Source of the DNA: UBA4736 sp002404015
GTDB lineage: Bacteria; Chloroflexota; Dormibacteria; Dormibacterales; Dormibacteraceae
Length of the DNA: 64,000 bases
NCBI GenBank assembly: GCA_036747295.1
Contig: DAIOCN010000012.1
Span: 1 to 64,000, forward strand
Direction of reading: 5' to 3'
Positions 42,013-50,334 of this stretch are shown in pieces. Position numbers and translations under genes: made by a program. The notes under the pieces are model-generated. The model had not been told where the DNA came from. It saw only the letters and a list, made by a program, of their open reading frames with translations, and ran no database searches. How positions within the stretch are numbered: the stretch's first letter is position 1; the number at the start of each line of letters is the position of its first letter.

Positions 42013-42810
42013 TCACCACGGGACGAGCATAGGCTGATGCGCCGAGGGCGTTGGCGGGGCCTGCTGCGGAGCACGGGCGGGGCGCAATCCGGACAGACGG
42101 CGGAAGGCGAGGACCGCCAGGACCGCCAGGACCAGGCCGAGCGCCACCTCACACCAGAACACGGGTGACGCTCCGACCGCCCAGACCAGGCGCCGATGAG
42201 CGTCATTCGGCCAGACCAAGCTGAAGAAGATCGCCAGGCCCGGAAGGATCGACCGCGTGAGGTAGGAGATGGTCCCGAACATCACGTCCGCAACCACGTA
42301 CCACAGCAGCGTCGGCCACGGAAAACCCTGCGTCATGCCATGGGCCGGCGAGATCACGAGGGCGGCGACCAGGATCGCAACCGGCGCGCTGACCTCCCGC
42401 TCCAGCCTGGTCAGGAAGTAGCCTCGGAAGCCGACCTCCTCGGCCACCGACGTGGCGACCGAAGCCATCACCAGCACCAGCCCGACGGTGAGCGGCGGGT
42501 ACTTCGCGAAGTCAGGCAGGCTGTTGCCCGGCATCTTGACCAACTGGAACATCACGATCCAGCCCGCGATCAGGGCTCCCAAACCCAGCAGCCCAGAGAG
42601 CAAAGCGCCGGCAAACAGCCTGGGCGGGACCGGGTTGGCACGCCGGTACCGGCGCCTGTCCGCTGAGGTGCCGGCGGGCCGCCAGCGGCCGCCCAGGTAC
42701 TGCCACATCGCCCAGAGCACGACGGCCATGGCGGCGACGGACCATGGGACCAGGGGCGTGGCCAGGAGGTTTAAGACGAGCAGTCCGGCCCAGGTCGCCC
42801 CGGTCAGCAC
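42013..42810 (-). CDS. CPBP intramembrane glutamic/metalloprotease (CAAX-protease-like)
   Basis: 265 residues from GTG 42810. Motif 1 A-E-E-V-G-F-R-G and later H-G in P-A-H-G plus an N/D pair supply the catalytic residues of the CPBP family. The first helix appears cut: upstream codons in the same frame are coding-like but lack a start, while ATG 42878 with GGAGG upstream is in a different frame and ends two bases before the GTG. Confidence 0.85.
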   Translation of the reverse strand: MLTGATWAGLLVLNLLATPLVPWSVAAMAVVLWAMWQYLGGRWRPAGTSADRRRYRRANPVPPRLFAGALLSGLLGLGALIAGWIVMFQLVKMPGNSLPDFAKYPPLTVGLVLVMASVATSVAEEVGFRGYFLTRLEREVSAPVAILVAALVISPAHGMTQGFPWPTLLWYVVADVMFGTISYLTRSILPGLAIFFSLVWPNDAHRRLVWAVGASPVFWCEVALGLVLAVLAVLAFRRLSGLRPARAPQQAPPTPSAHQPMLVPW

Positions 42811-43002
42811 CGTCAGCCCAAAAGCGGCAATCCGAAGAGCGCGACGGAGCGGAGCGGGCTCGAGAAGATGGTCGTCATCGACAGTGCCTCCTGGTCATGT
42901 GGGATGACCAAGACGCTAGGCCCGCGGGCTGCCTGCCGACAGTCACGCGGATCCGGAGTTTCGGCTCATTCCCGTCGTGCCAGGACGCTGACTATTGTCA
43001 TC

Positions 43003-43203
43003 TCAGAGGCGGTGTTTGAGTCGCAGCGCCAGCACCCTGGTTTGGGCGGCTTCCAGCTGGGCGACGAGCGCCGACCACGACGGGTTGTCGTCGCGCATGG
43101 CCCAGACCTGGCGCCAGAGTTCCTGGACGTGGTCCATCGCCTCCCGGAGTTCCGTTTTCTCGGGGTCCCGACGCTCCCTTACCTTCCGGGCTGCGCGAGC
43201 CAT
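43003..43203 (-). CDS. possible small helical protein
   Basis: 66 residues, highly charged, predicted as one or two long helices. No Shine-Dalgarno site and no family recognised. Confidence 0.4.
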   Translation of the reverse strand: MARAARKVRERRDPEKTELREAMDHVQELWRQVWAMRDDNPSWSALVAQLEAAQTRVLALRLKHRL

Positions 43204-43416
43204 TTGAATTCAGCGTACGCATTTGTTCGGCCGCCCAAACGTGCGACGCGACTCGCAATTCGATCCTGCATCTCGGATAGAGCCTGAGCGCGTCATAACA
43301 AGGCCGTGCCCTCGCGCGGGCGCGCGACCTGCCTCTAGCCACGCCTTGCCGGAACCCGCCTCAATGACCTCTGCTTTGGATTCCGCAGGGATGGGGCGGG
43401 ATGGACGTTACTGCGA

Positions 43417-43524
43417 ATGGTGGAGGCGAGCAAAGAGCAGCTGATGCTCCGGGTTTCCAAGGAGGGAGGCAACGCCCGCCTTCATCTTTACCTATCTTCC
43501 CAGACGCTGCCTGGGAGCCTGTAA
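43417..43524 (+). CDS. possible 35-residue peptide
   Basis: ATG to TAA in the 324-base gap 43204-43527. Sequence has protein-like composition (M-L-R-V-S-K-E-G-G-N-A-R-L-H-L). Stop is 3 bases before the next start, suggesting coupling. Confidence 0.35.
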   Translation: MVEASKEQLMLRVSKEGGNARLHLYLSSQTLPGSL

Positions 43525-43527
43525 GAA

Positions 43528-43758
43528 GTGGCAATCCGCGCCTTCGGACAGACCACAGGACCGTACCGGGAAGGCGACCTAGTCAGCTACGGCAGTGAGC
43601 GCCGGAAGGTCTTCCAGGTGCTGCAGGCGACCACCGGCCAGGAGTGGCTGGAGGTGGGACCGGTGGACGGTGCCATGCCATGGGGCTGGATCAGGTCCAA
43701 CGAGATCCGGGCCCATGTCCGCGCCAACTTGACCGACGCGGATGAGGCAGGAGGTTAG
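43528..43758 (+). CDS. hypothetical 76-residue protein
   Basis: GTG start. Small beta-rich protein with Y-R-E-G-D-L-V-S-Y and K-V-F-Q-V-L-Q strands, then W-L-E-V-G-P. One base separates its stop from the next GTG. Confidence 0.5.
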   Translation: MAIRAFGQTTGPYREGDLVSYGSERRKVFQVLQATTGQEWLEVGPVDGAMPWGWIRSNEIRAHVRANLTDADEAGG

Positions 43759-43759
43759 C

Positions 43760-43981
43760 GTGGCGATGCGCATCCCGGTCGAGACCACCGGACTCCATTT
43801 CGAGGTGCTGGAGTCGGCCGACGGCCGCCACCACAGGATCGCACCGGGCCTCCAGCAGAGCCAGTGCGGACTCTACTTCAGGGCTGAGCTGCAACAGCCG
43901 ACCACCCTCGTTTTCCGGTGGTGCCACCGGTGCGGAGGACGGTCGGCGTTGTTGCCAAGGTCGGACCCGGACGCCAGCTAG
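43760..43981 (+). CDS. small protein with SCO3933-like start and CxxC
   Basis: 73 residues, GTG with AGGAGG 5 bases upstream. Begins M-R-I-P-V-E-T-T-G-L-H-F, like the start of SCO3933-type small regulators of actinobacterial integrative elements, and ends with W-C-H-R-C-G-G. Overlaps the htrA end by 4 bases on opposite strands. Confidence 0.5.
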   Translation: MAMRIPVETTGLHFEVLESADGRHHRIAPGLQQSQCGLYFRAELQQPTTLVFRWCHRCGGRSALLPRSDPDAS

Positions 43982-45303
43982 GCGGCCGGCCCGGGGACCA
44001 ACGTCAGCGTGGCGGTGTGCGTCCCGCCGTTCTGGTCGACCCAGGTCACCTGGATCCGCTGACCTGGCTTGAAGGCCTGGATCGCCGGGCCCAGCGCGTC
44101 GGCAGACGCGATCGAGTTGCCGTTGATGGCGGTGATGACCGCGTAGCGCGAGAGCCCGGCCAGCTCTGCCGGCGATCCCGGCACGGTACCCATCACTAGG
44201 GCGCCCGAGGTGGCGCTGAGACCCAGCTGCGCGGCGGTCGCGGAATCGAGGTTCCGGACCTGGACGCCTATGTAGCCCGGCAGGCCGATGAGGACGCCCG
44301 AGCTCGTGTCCCCGGCACGGATCTGGTTGACGACTGCCAGCGCGGAGTTGGAGGCGATCGCGAACCCGACGGTGGTGGACGTCTGCCGGCGGCCCTGGGT
44401 CGCGCCGGCCGTGATCATGCCGACCACCTGGCCCGAGGCGTTGACCAGCGGCCCGCCCGAGTCGCCGGGGCTGATCGAGGCGTCGGTCTGGATGAGGCCC
44501 GTCAGCTGCTCAGGGTTAGCGCCCCCTGTGCCGGCCGTGATGGATTGGTCGAGGGCCGTCACCTGGCCCTGTGTCACGGAGGGCGCACCGCCCTGGCCCA
44601 GCGCGTTGCCGAGGGCAACGACCGCCTCTCCGACCGTCAGGGTCGAGGAGTTGGCGAGGGTGACGGTGGGAAGCCCGGAGACCCCGTCGACCTGGATCAG
44701 GGCGACGTCGGCGGACACGTTCACACCGATGACGTGCGCGGAGTGGGTGGTCGTCTGGCCGGCCAATGTGACCTGGATGCTGCTCGCGCCGTGGACCACA
44801 TGGTTGTTAGTGAGGACCTCGCCCGTTGAGGTCAGCACCATGCCGGTGCCGGCGGCCTGGCCGCCCGCTGCCATCACGGTGTTGACGTCGACGACCGTCG
44901 GGCTGACCTGGTTGGCGATCGCCTGGACATTGATGCTGTTCGCCGAGCCGGAGCCGTTGATCTGGGGAACCGATTGGATCGGGCTCTGAGCCTGCGCGAC
45001 CGTGCTCCGGGCGGGGGTGGCGGCGGCATGGCCGATCCTGGCCACGCCCCAGCCGATGCCCACGCCGCCCAGCAGCGCGAGCGCGGCCATCACGGCGGCG
45101 AGGAAAACGAATGGCCACTGAGAGCCTCGGGACCCGGTGGGTGGGATCGGTGGAGGCGGCAGGGGCGGGGCTGTCCAGCCGCCGGCGGCAGCCGGAATGG
45201 GCCTCGAGTCGGGGATCAGGTCCCCGCCCCACGGCCGTTGATCAGGGGTGGTCGCGAGCGGGCCCAGGCTGGGCTCTCGCCGCCGCGTCGGGTCGTTGTT
45301 CAT
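43978..45303 (-). CDS. HtrA/DegP-like membrane-anchored serine protease
   Basis: 441 residues from ATG 45303, which has AAGGAAG 8 bases upstream (ATG 45324 also possible). Pro-rich cytoplasmic tail, one membrane helix (about 60-83), S1C trypsin-like domain with T-N-N-H-V-V (His), A-D-V-A-L-I (Asp), G-D-S-G-G-P-L (Ser), then one PDZ domain. Envelope protein quality control; divergent from the two-component system. Confidence 0.92.
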   Translation of the reverse strand: MNNDPTRRREPSLGPLATTPDQRPWGGDLIPDSRPIPAAAGGWTAPPLPPPPIPPTGSRGSQWPFVFLAAVMAALALLGGVGIGWGVARIGHAAATPARSTVAQAQSPIQSVPQINGSGSANSINVQAIANQVSPTVVDVNTVMAAGGQAAGTGMVLTSTGEVLTNNHVVHGASSIQVTLAGQTTTHSAHVIGVNVSADVALIQVDGVSGLPTVTLANSSTLTVGEAVVALGNALGQGGAPSVTQGQVTALDQSITAGTGGANPEQLTGLIQTDASISPGDSGGPLVNASGQVVGMITAGATQGRRQTSTTVGFAIASNSALAVVNQIRAGDTSSGVLIGLPGYIGVQVRNLDSATAAQLGLSATSGALVMGTVPGSPAELAGLSRYAVITAINGNSIASADALGPAIQAFKPGQRIQVTWVDQNGGTHTATLTLVPGPAA

Positions 45304-45475
45304 GTCCAATCTTCCTTCGGTCATTTCAGTCGTTCACTGCAGATGCCGAGCGACTCAAGTCTGCGCTTGGTTCCTGCCGCTCAACGTTGCTCATGCTGCG
45401 GCGGAGGCCTGAGGATCAAGCGGGAGGACTCTTGGAGTTTGCTGAGAAAATGTGGACGCCCCCGGCCCTCCACCA

Positions 45476-45493
45476 TTCACAGGAAGCTGTAAG
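45476..45493 (+). promoter_or_regulatory. direct repeat TTCACAG-N4-CTGTAAG before the response regulator
   Basis: Two 7-base half-sites spaced 11 bases start to start in the 260-base htrA/regulator divergent gap, about 70 bases before the regulator start. Similar repeats lie at 47770, 49732 and 50272. Confidence 0.45.
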
Positions 45494-45563
45494 AAAACCC
45501 CAAGCAACCACTCAGAGGACGCGCCCATGCTTACGCCATGAAAGCCCCATATCGGAAGCGGTC

Positions 45564-46298
45564 TTGAGCGTCGCCGGGGCGGCCAGAGCGAGCAGCCGCG
45601 CCACCCCCGTCAACCTCCCCCGGGTGCTCGTCGTCGACGACGAGCCGAGCATCACCCAACTGGTCGCCCTCGCACTTCGCTACGAGGGCTTCGAGGTGGA
45701 GACCGCGTCCACCGGCCGCGACGCGCTGGCCGCGATCCCGCGGTTCAAACCGGCCCTGGTCGTGCTGGACGTGATGCTGCCCGACATCACCGGCCTGGAG
45801 GTGCTCGAGCGGCTGGGGGCCACCGGGCAGAAGGTGCCCGTCATCTTCCTGACCGCCCGAGACGCCACCGAGGACAAGGTGCACGGCCTGACCGTGGGCG
45901 GCGACGACTACGTCACCAAGCCCTTCAGCATCGAAGAGCTGGTGGCCAGGATCCGGGTCGTGCTCCGCCGGAACGGCGGCTCTGCCGAGCAGAGGTTGGT
46001 GCTCACCCTGGAGGACCTGGAGCTGGACGAGGATGCGCACGAGGTGCGCCGGGGCGGCCGCTCGATCGAGCTCACTCCCACCGAGTACCGGCTGTTGCGC
46101 TACCTGCTGGTCAACGCCGGACGGGTCCTCACGCGCAACCAGATCCTCGACCACGTCTGGGACTACGACTTCGGCGGCGACGCCAGCGTGCTCGAGACGT
46201 ACATCAGCTACCTGCGGAGGAAGGTGGACGCCTCCCAGCCGGCGCTGATTCAGACCGTTCGCGGCGTGGGCTACGTGCTGAGAGCGCCCCGGAATTGA
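45564..46298 (+). CDS. OmpR/PhoB family response regulator
   Basis: 244 residues from TTG 45564. Receiver domain with V-V-D-D-E-P acid pocket, phospho-Asp in L-D-V-M-L-P and Lys in T-K-P-F; winged-helix DNA-binding domain from about 145 with L-T-P-T-E-Y-R-L-L and a terminal R-G-V-G-Y-V-L. Resembles MprA/TcrA-type regulators. The open frame further upstream is not supported by a start site. Overlaps the kinase gene by 4 bases. Confidence 0.93.
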   Translation: MSVAGAARASSRATPVNLPRVLVVDDEPSITQLVALALRYEGFEVETASTGRDALAAIPRFKPALVVLDVMLPDITGLEVLERLGATGQKVPVIFLTARDATEDKVHGLTVGGDDYVTKPFSIEELVARIRVVLRRNGGSAEQRLVLTLEDLELDEDAHEVRRGGRSIELTPTEYRLLRYLLVNAGRVLTRNQILDHVWDYDFGGDASVLETYISYLRRKVDASQPALIQTVRGVGYVLRAPRN

Positions 46299-47746
46299 CG
46301 CTCTCGCTGAGGACCCGGCTCCTGGTCGGGGTGGTGGCGCTCACCGTCCTCGGCCTGGCCGTGGCCGACATCGCCACCTACAAGTCCCTCGAGTCGTTCC
46401 TGCTGGACCGCGTCAACCAGCAGCTTCACGACGGCGTCCCGCAGGTGCGGAACGCGCTGACCCAGCCGGTGGGTGGCGACGGCCATTTCGGTGCCGGGCC
46501 TCCGGCGTCCCTCCCCCCCGGCACCTACGCGGCGCTCGCGCTGCCCGACGGCACGATCCTCATCGAGCAGGTACCAGGGTTCGGCTCCGGCACGATCACC
46601 TCCCGGCCCACGCTGCCCAAGCCGCTGCCGAACGCCGGCCTCGACAAGCCGACCCTGCTGACCCTCTCCGGCAGCGGTGGAGTCTCCCAGTACCGGGTGC
46701 TTGTGCAGGCTGAGGATTCGGCCGGCGGGAACTTTCTCGTGATCGGCGTCCCCCTGACCGAGGTCCAGTCGACCCTCCGCCAGCTGCTTGGCATCGAGGC
46801 CTCGATCACCGCCGGCGTGCTGCTCGCCATGGCCCTGATGACGATCGCCCTGATTCGCGTCGGCCTGCGACCGCTGGACAGGATGGGCCAGACGGCGGAC
46901 ACCATCGCGGGCGGCGACCTGACCCGCCGGGTCGAGCCGGCGACCTCGCAGACCGAGATCGGCCGGCTGGGGCTGGCGCTGAACAAGATGCTGACCCAGA
47001 TCGAGATCGCCTTCAACGAACGCCTCCGCTCGGAGCAGCAGCTGCGCCAGTTCCTGGCGGACGCCTCCCACGAGCTGCGCACGCCCCTCACCTCGATTCG
47101 CGGCTACGCCGAGATGCTGCGGCGGGGCGCCCAGGACTCCCCGGAAGACTCGGCGCTTGCCCGGCGGCGCATCGAGGAGGAATCGAAGCGGATGACGGTG
47201 CTGGTCGAGGACCTCCTGCTGCTGGCGCGCCTCGACCAGGGCCGCCCGCTGCAGCGCGATCCCGTGGACTTGCAGGCGGTCGTGCTCGATGCCTTCAGCG
47301 ACGCCCGTGCGGTCGCCCCGGAACGACCGATCACGATGTCCGCGCCAGACCCGGTCAACGTCACCGGCGACGATCTCCGGCTGCGCCAGGTCGTGGGGAA
47401 CCTGGTTCGCAACGCCCTGGTGCACACGCCCGCGAACAGTCCGGTCGAGATCTCGTTGACAACGCGAGACGACCAGGCGGTCCTGACGGTCGTGGACCAC
47501 GGCCCTGGACTGTCCGGCGCGATGCTCAAGCGGGCGTTCGAGCCCTTCTACCGCGCGGACCCCTCCCGGAGCCGCGACCGCGGCGGTTCCGGTCTCGGGC
47601 TCTCGATCGCGGAGGCGGTCGTGGCGGAGCACGGCGGGGAGATCAACGTCAGCCAGACGCCGGGCGGCGGCGCCACCTTCGAAGTCCGGATGCCGGCGGC
47701 GGCAGTGGCCCCGCAGACCCTGCCGGCGGCTGCCGCCTGCGGCTGA
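46295..47746 (+). CDS. HAMP-domain sensor histidine kinase
   Basis: 483 residues, TTG start in overlap. Two membrane helices (about 8-27 and 165-188) enclose an extracytoplasmic sensor of about 135 residues; HAMP (about 189-242), H-box D-A-S-H259-E-L-R-T-P, then N, G1, F and G2 boxes of the ATPase domain. MprB-like. Partner of the preceding regulator. Confidence 0.93.
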   Translation: MTLSLRTRLLVGVVALTVLGLAVADIATYKSLESFLLDRVNQQLHDGVPQVRNALTQPVGGDGHFGAGPPASLPPGTYAALALPDGTILIEQVPGFGSGTITSRPTLPKPLPNAGLDKPTLLTLSGSGGVSQYRVLVQAEDSAGGNFLVIGVPLTEVQSTLRQLLGIEASITAGVLLAMALMTIALIRVGLRPLDRMGQTADTIAGGDLTRRVEPATSQTEIGRLGLALNKMLTQIEIAFNERLRSEQQLRQFLADASHELRTPLTSIRGYAEMLRRGAQDSPEDSALARRRIEEESKRMTVLVEDLLLLARLDQGRPLQRDPVDLQAVVLDAFSDARAVAPERPITMSAPDPVNVTGDDLRLRQVVGNLVRNALVHTPANSPVEISLTTRDDQAVLTVVDHGPGLSGAMLKRAFEPFYRADPSRSRDRGGSGLGLSIAEAVVAEHGGEINVSQTPGGGATFEVRMPAAAVAPQTLPAAAACG

Positions 47747-47769
47747 TCAGCCTCGCGACTCCCAGGAAA

Positions 47770-47798
47770 CTCTGAGGTCCCCCTCAACCTGCCGACAG
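47770..47798 (+). promoter_or_regulatory. three 7-base repeats with 11-base period
   Basis: CTCTGAG-N4-CCCTCAA-N4-CCGACAG immediately before the small exported protein at 47813. Matches the 7-4-7 layout of OmpR-family binding sites found at 50272-50300. Confidence 0.4.
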
Positions 47799-47812
47799 GC
47801 GGGAGGCGGATC

Positions 47813-48169
47813 GTGTCAGGCATGAACCCCGAACAACACCTGAGCAGCGCGCGGCGCGACGAGGCTCTGCGCCGGCTTCGCCGGCTGACGATCGGCATCG
47901 CGGGCGCCTCGGGCGCCGCCTTCGCCGGCCTGACCGCGGTCAGCGCCGCCACCATCCCCGGCACCGCGAGCAGCGCCGCGACGACGTTGCCGGCAAGCTC
48001 GGCGGCGGCCGACGGCACGACCGCGGCCGATACATCCGGTAGCGCGGCGGCCAATCAGAGCAGCGCGGCCTCGAACAGCTCGCCGGCTCTGCAGCCGGCG
48101 GTCACGGCGCCCCAGCCGGCGGCACCCTCCGCCCCGTCCCGGGCAGTCTCCGGTGGATCCCACCACTAG
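47813..48169 (+). CDS. small exported/anchored Ala-Ser-rich protein, paralogue A1
   Basis: 118 residues from GTG 47813 with GGGAGG 6 bases upstream. Basic R-R-L-R-R-L-T start, one hydrophobic helix ending V-S-A-A-T-I-P-G, a low-complexity Ala/Ser/Thr linker and the tail A-P-S-R-A-V-S-G-G-S. The same start, helix end and tail occur in the protein at 50335. No known family. Probably membrane-anchored with the tail outside. Confidence 0.75.
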   Translation: MSGMNPEQHLSSARRDEALRRLRRLTIGIAGASGAAFAGLTAVSAATIPGTASSAATTLPASSAAADGTTAADTSGSAAANQSSAASNSSPALQPAVTAPQPAAPSAPSRAVSGGSHH

Positions 48170-48194
48170 AGCTCCCTCCGCTGTACAGCAGCTC

Positions 48195-48278
48195 TCCCTC
48201 CCCCTTGTACACGGGGGAGGGAACCCACGACCGGAGGAGGGAGTTGAGAGGGCCGGCGTCAGTGCGCCGGCCCTCTTT
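48195..48278. terminator. two tandem strong hairpins
   Basis: First: TCCCTCCCCC/GGGGGAGGGA stem with 8-base loop (48195-48222). Second: 12-bp stem 48247-48258 with 48265-48276, 6-base loop, followed by TTT. Placed between two convergent small genes, so probably bidirectional. Confidence 0.75.
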
Positions 48279-48294
48279 CCTGTCTGTCGGTCGT

Positions 48295-48579
48295 TTACGG
48301 GACGGTCGGACGCTGACCCGCGTTTTCCTGCGCTTCGCGAGCAGCACTCTCCGTCGCCTCGTGGGTGGGGTCCTCGTTGGACTTGAACGTTCCACCCGGA
48401 GTCGCCGGGTTGGCGGGCGCCGGGGTGGCGGCCACCTGGCTTGGCGCCTGGCTGGTGCTCGCCGTGAGCACCGGCGTCGCGGCAGGGGCGGCAGTTGCCA
48501 CTAGTGCCCCGATCGCACCTCCGATCGCCATCGCGCCACCGATCACGGCGGCGGCTATGGCATTGCGAATCCGTATCAC
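48295..48579 (-). CDS. small exported protein with conserved tail, paralogue B1
   Basis: 94 residues, GTG with AAGGAG 7 bases upstream. Hydrophobic N-terminal signal/anchor, Ala/Pro/Thr linker, then a conserved tail: G-T-F-x-x-N-E, H-E-A-x-E-S-A-A-R-E-A-Q-E-N-A-G-Q-x-P-T-V-P. The same tail is in the protein at 49928. Function unknown. Confidence 0.75.
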   Translation of the reverse strand: MIRIRNAIAAAVIGGAMAIGGAIGALVATAAPAATPVLTASTSQAPSQVAATPAPANPATPGGTFKSNEDPTHEATESAAREAQENAGQRPTVP

Positions 48580-48775
48580 TCAGGTACTCCTTGTTCTGGG
48601 CCGCGGCTCGTGGCTCTCACGCCTCAGCCGGCGGCGCGACTTCCGATGGCACGGCTCGTCAAGCCTGGTTTCATCACCTCCGATGAGAGTCATGCTCGGT
48701 TCTGAGCCTCGCGCCGGAACCTGAAAACCCACCCCCACTTGGCTGGGAAATCGATGGGAACGCCCGCCTACCCGG

Positions 48776-49603
48776 CTAACCGAGGACGACCGCCATCTGG
48801 TTGTAGGTCGCATAGGCGGCTTCGAAGGTCGCCTTGGAGATGACCTCCGGCCCCGAGTCCGGGTTGTTCACGTACACCTCGGTCGGGGTCACACCGACGA
48901 CGGTGACCGCGTGCTCGACCGGGCCCGCGTAAGGAACCAGGCGCCCGTCGGTGGCCGTGTAGTCGGCCCGCCGGGGGATGACCCATTGATAGGTGACCCA
49001 GGCCACGACCGGGTGGCCGGCCAGGATGGCCGCGTACACGTCAGCGGGGGTGATGCCCTGGCCCGCGCGCAGAACCTGGCCGCCCAGGAGGGTGGCCGCC
49101 CGCGCGATCGTCGGATAGTAGGTGCCGTACCCGGTGAGCGCGACCTCGCTCCCGTTGGGATCGCCCACGAAGCTTGTGTAGGGGTCGCCCCAGCGTAGCC
49201 CGCTGCTGTCGTAGTAGGAGCCGCTGCTGTCAACCCCGATCAGGGCCAGCACCTGGGCGTCGGTCGTCTGGATGCCCTCGCTGGCGAGCGCCATCCGCAA
49301 CGCTGACTCCTCGCAGCTCAGCTGGTACGTCTGCAGGTAGGAGGGCACGTTGAGCTGCCGGGTTTCGATCGCCGCGGCCTGCGGTGCTGCCGTGGCGGCC
49401 GCCACCGGGGCGGGGGTAGGCGCTGCCGCCGCGACCGCTGCCGGGCTGCTGGTCGGCGCGGCCGACTCCAGGGGCGCCGCCGACGCGGTGGTCGCGGCGC
49501 CAGGCAGGGAGAAGGCCATGCACACGACCACAAGCGCGACCACGCGAAGTCGCCGTCGCAGTGATGCGGAGCTCCTGGCCAGGCGCTGCTTGACGCGAAT
49601 CAT
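48776..49603 (-). CDS. exported C39-like cysteine peptidase
   Basis: 275 residues. Signal peptide to about A43, Ala/Pro linker to 80, then a Peptidase_C39_2 domain: catalytic C97 in L-S-C-E-E-S-A-L, G-H-P-V-V-A-W-V, His231 in E-H-A-V-T-V-V-G and N247-P-D acid site. C39 enzymes cleave double-glycine leaders, but this exported form more likely acts on wall or surface proteins. It lies at the centre of the mirrored pairs of small proteins. Confidence 0.85.
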   Translation of the reverse strand: MIRVKQRLARSSASLRRRLRVVALVVVCMAFSLPGAATTASAAPLESAAPTSSPAAVAAAAPTPAPVAAATAAPQAAAIETRQLNVPSYLQTYQLSCEESALRMALASEGIQTTDAQVLALIGVDSSGSYYDSSGLRWGDPYTSFVGDPNGSEVALTGYGTYYPTIARAATLLGGQVLRAGQGITPADVYAAILAGHPVVAWVTYQWVIPRRADYTATDGRLVPYAGPVEHAVTVVGVTPTEVYVNNPDSGPEVISKATFEAAYATYNQMAVVLG

Positions 49604-49731
49604 TTGTCATCAGGAGACCGCCCCCGCCTATGACGCAGATGGGGACTTGCTGGGAAGTTCCTGTGCTTCCTCGCACACGCGCGCGCCACTCCCTACGCCC
49701 CAGAAAGGGCCGCCTTCAGCCTCTGGCCAAG

Positions 49732-49749
49732 TTCACAGCGCACTCACAG
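49732..49749 (+). promoter_or_regulatory. TTCACAG-N4-CTCACAG direct repeat
   Basis: Two near-identical 7-base half-sites 11 bases apart in the 324-base gap between the C39-like gene (minus) and the gene at 49928 (plus). Nothing else is recognised in this gap besides a Shine-Dalgarno before 49928 and GACAG repeats at about 49854-49870. Confidence 0.5.
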
Positions 49750-49927
49750 AGCGCACCCGGGAAGCGGCCTCAGGGTGAGGCTCGCCGGCTCAAACGAGCT
49801 GAGTTGAAACCAGGAGGTGACCCCGAGATGCGGCTGACACGAACAGTCCTGTGACAGGCGACAGCGACAGACCCGGCGTCCCTCCAGGGACGTCACCATC
49901 CAGATTCACTCCAAAGGAGATATCGAC

Positions 49928-50188
49928 ATGAACCGGATCAGAATGTTCATCGCGGGAGGCGCTGTTGCGGCCTCGATGCTGGCGGGCGGCGTCATCGGCG
50001 CAGCCTTCTGGGGGACCAGCGCGGTTGCGGCCAGCGCCGCGACGACTACGGTCGCAGCCACGCCGGCCGCTGCGACAGCGCCAGCGGCAGGCACGTTCAC
50101 ACCGAACGAGACCGCGGCCCACGAGGCCGGCGAGAGCGCCGCCCGTGAGGCCCAGGAGAACGCGGGGCAGGTACCGACCGTCCCCTAA
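49928..50188 (+). CDS. small exported protein with conserved tail, paralogue B2
   Basis: 86 residues, ATG with AAAGGAG 9 bases upstream. Signal/anchor helix, Ala/Thr linker, and the tail G-T-F-T-P-N-E ... H-E-A-G-E-S-A-A-R-E-A-Q-E-N-A-G-Q-V-P-T-V-P shared with the gene at 48295. Confidence 0.8.
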   Translation: MNRIRMFIAGGAVAASMLAGGVIGAAFWGTSAVAASAATTTVAATPAAATAPAAGTFTPNETAAHEAGESAAREAQENAGQVPTVP

Positions 50189-50216
50189 CCCGACAGGTTC
50201 CCCAACCTGCACACGG

Positions 50217-50238
50217 CGGCCGGCTGTCGAGCCGGCCG
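50217..50238 (+). terminator. hairpin after paralogue B2
   Basis: 9-bp stem CGGCCGGCT/AGCCGGCCG with GTCG tetraloop followed by TTCGT, 28 bases after the stop. Confidence 0.6.
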
Positions 50239-50271
50239 TTCGTGCGTCTGGGCCCAGACCGGGCGGAAAAC

Positions 50272-50300
50272 TTCACAGCAACTTCTGAGCTCTCTCACAG
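50272..50300 (+). promoter_or_regulatory. three 7-base repeats with 11-base period before paralogue A2
   Basis: TTCACAG-N4-TTCTGAG-N4-CTCACAG, ending 35 bases before the ATG at 50335. Position and layout suit an OmpR-family activator binding at or just upstream of the -35 region of the ApbE operon. Confidence 0.5.
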
Positions 50301-50334
50301 GTTCAGCGCAGGGCCGGCGGCCATCGTTGGGCTC

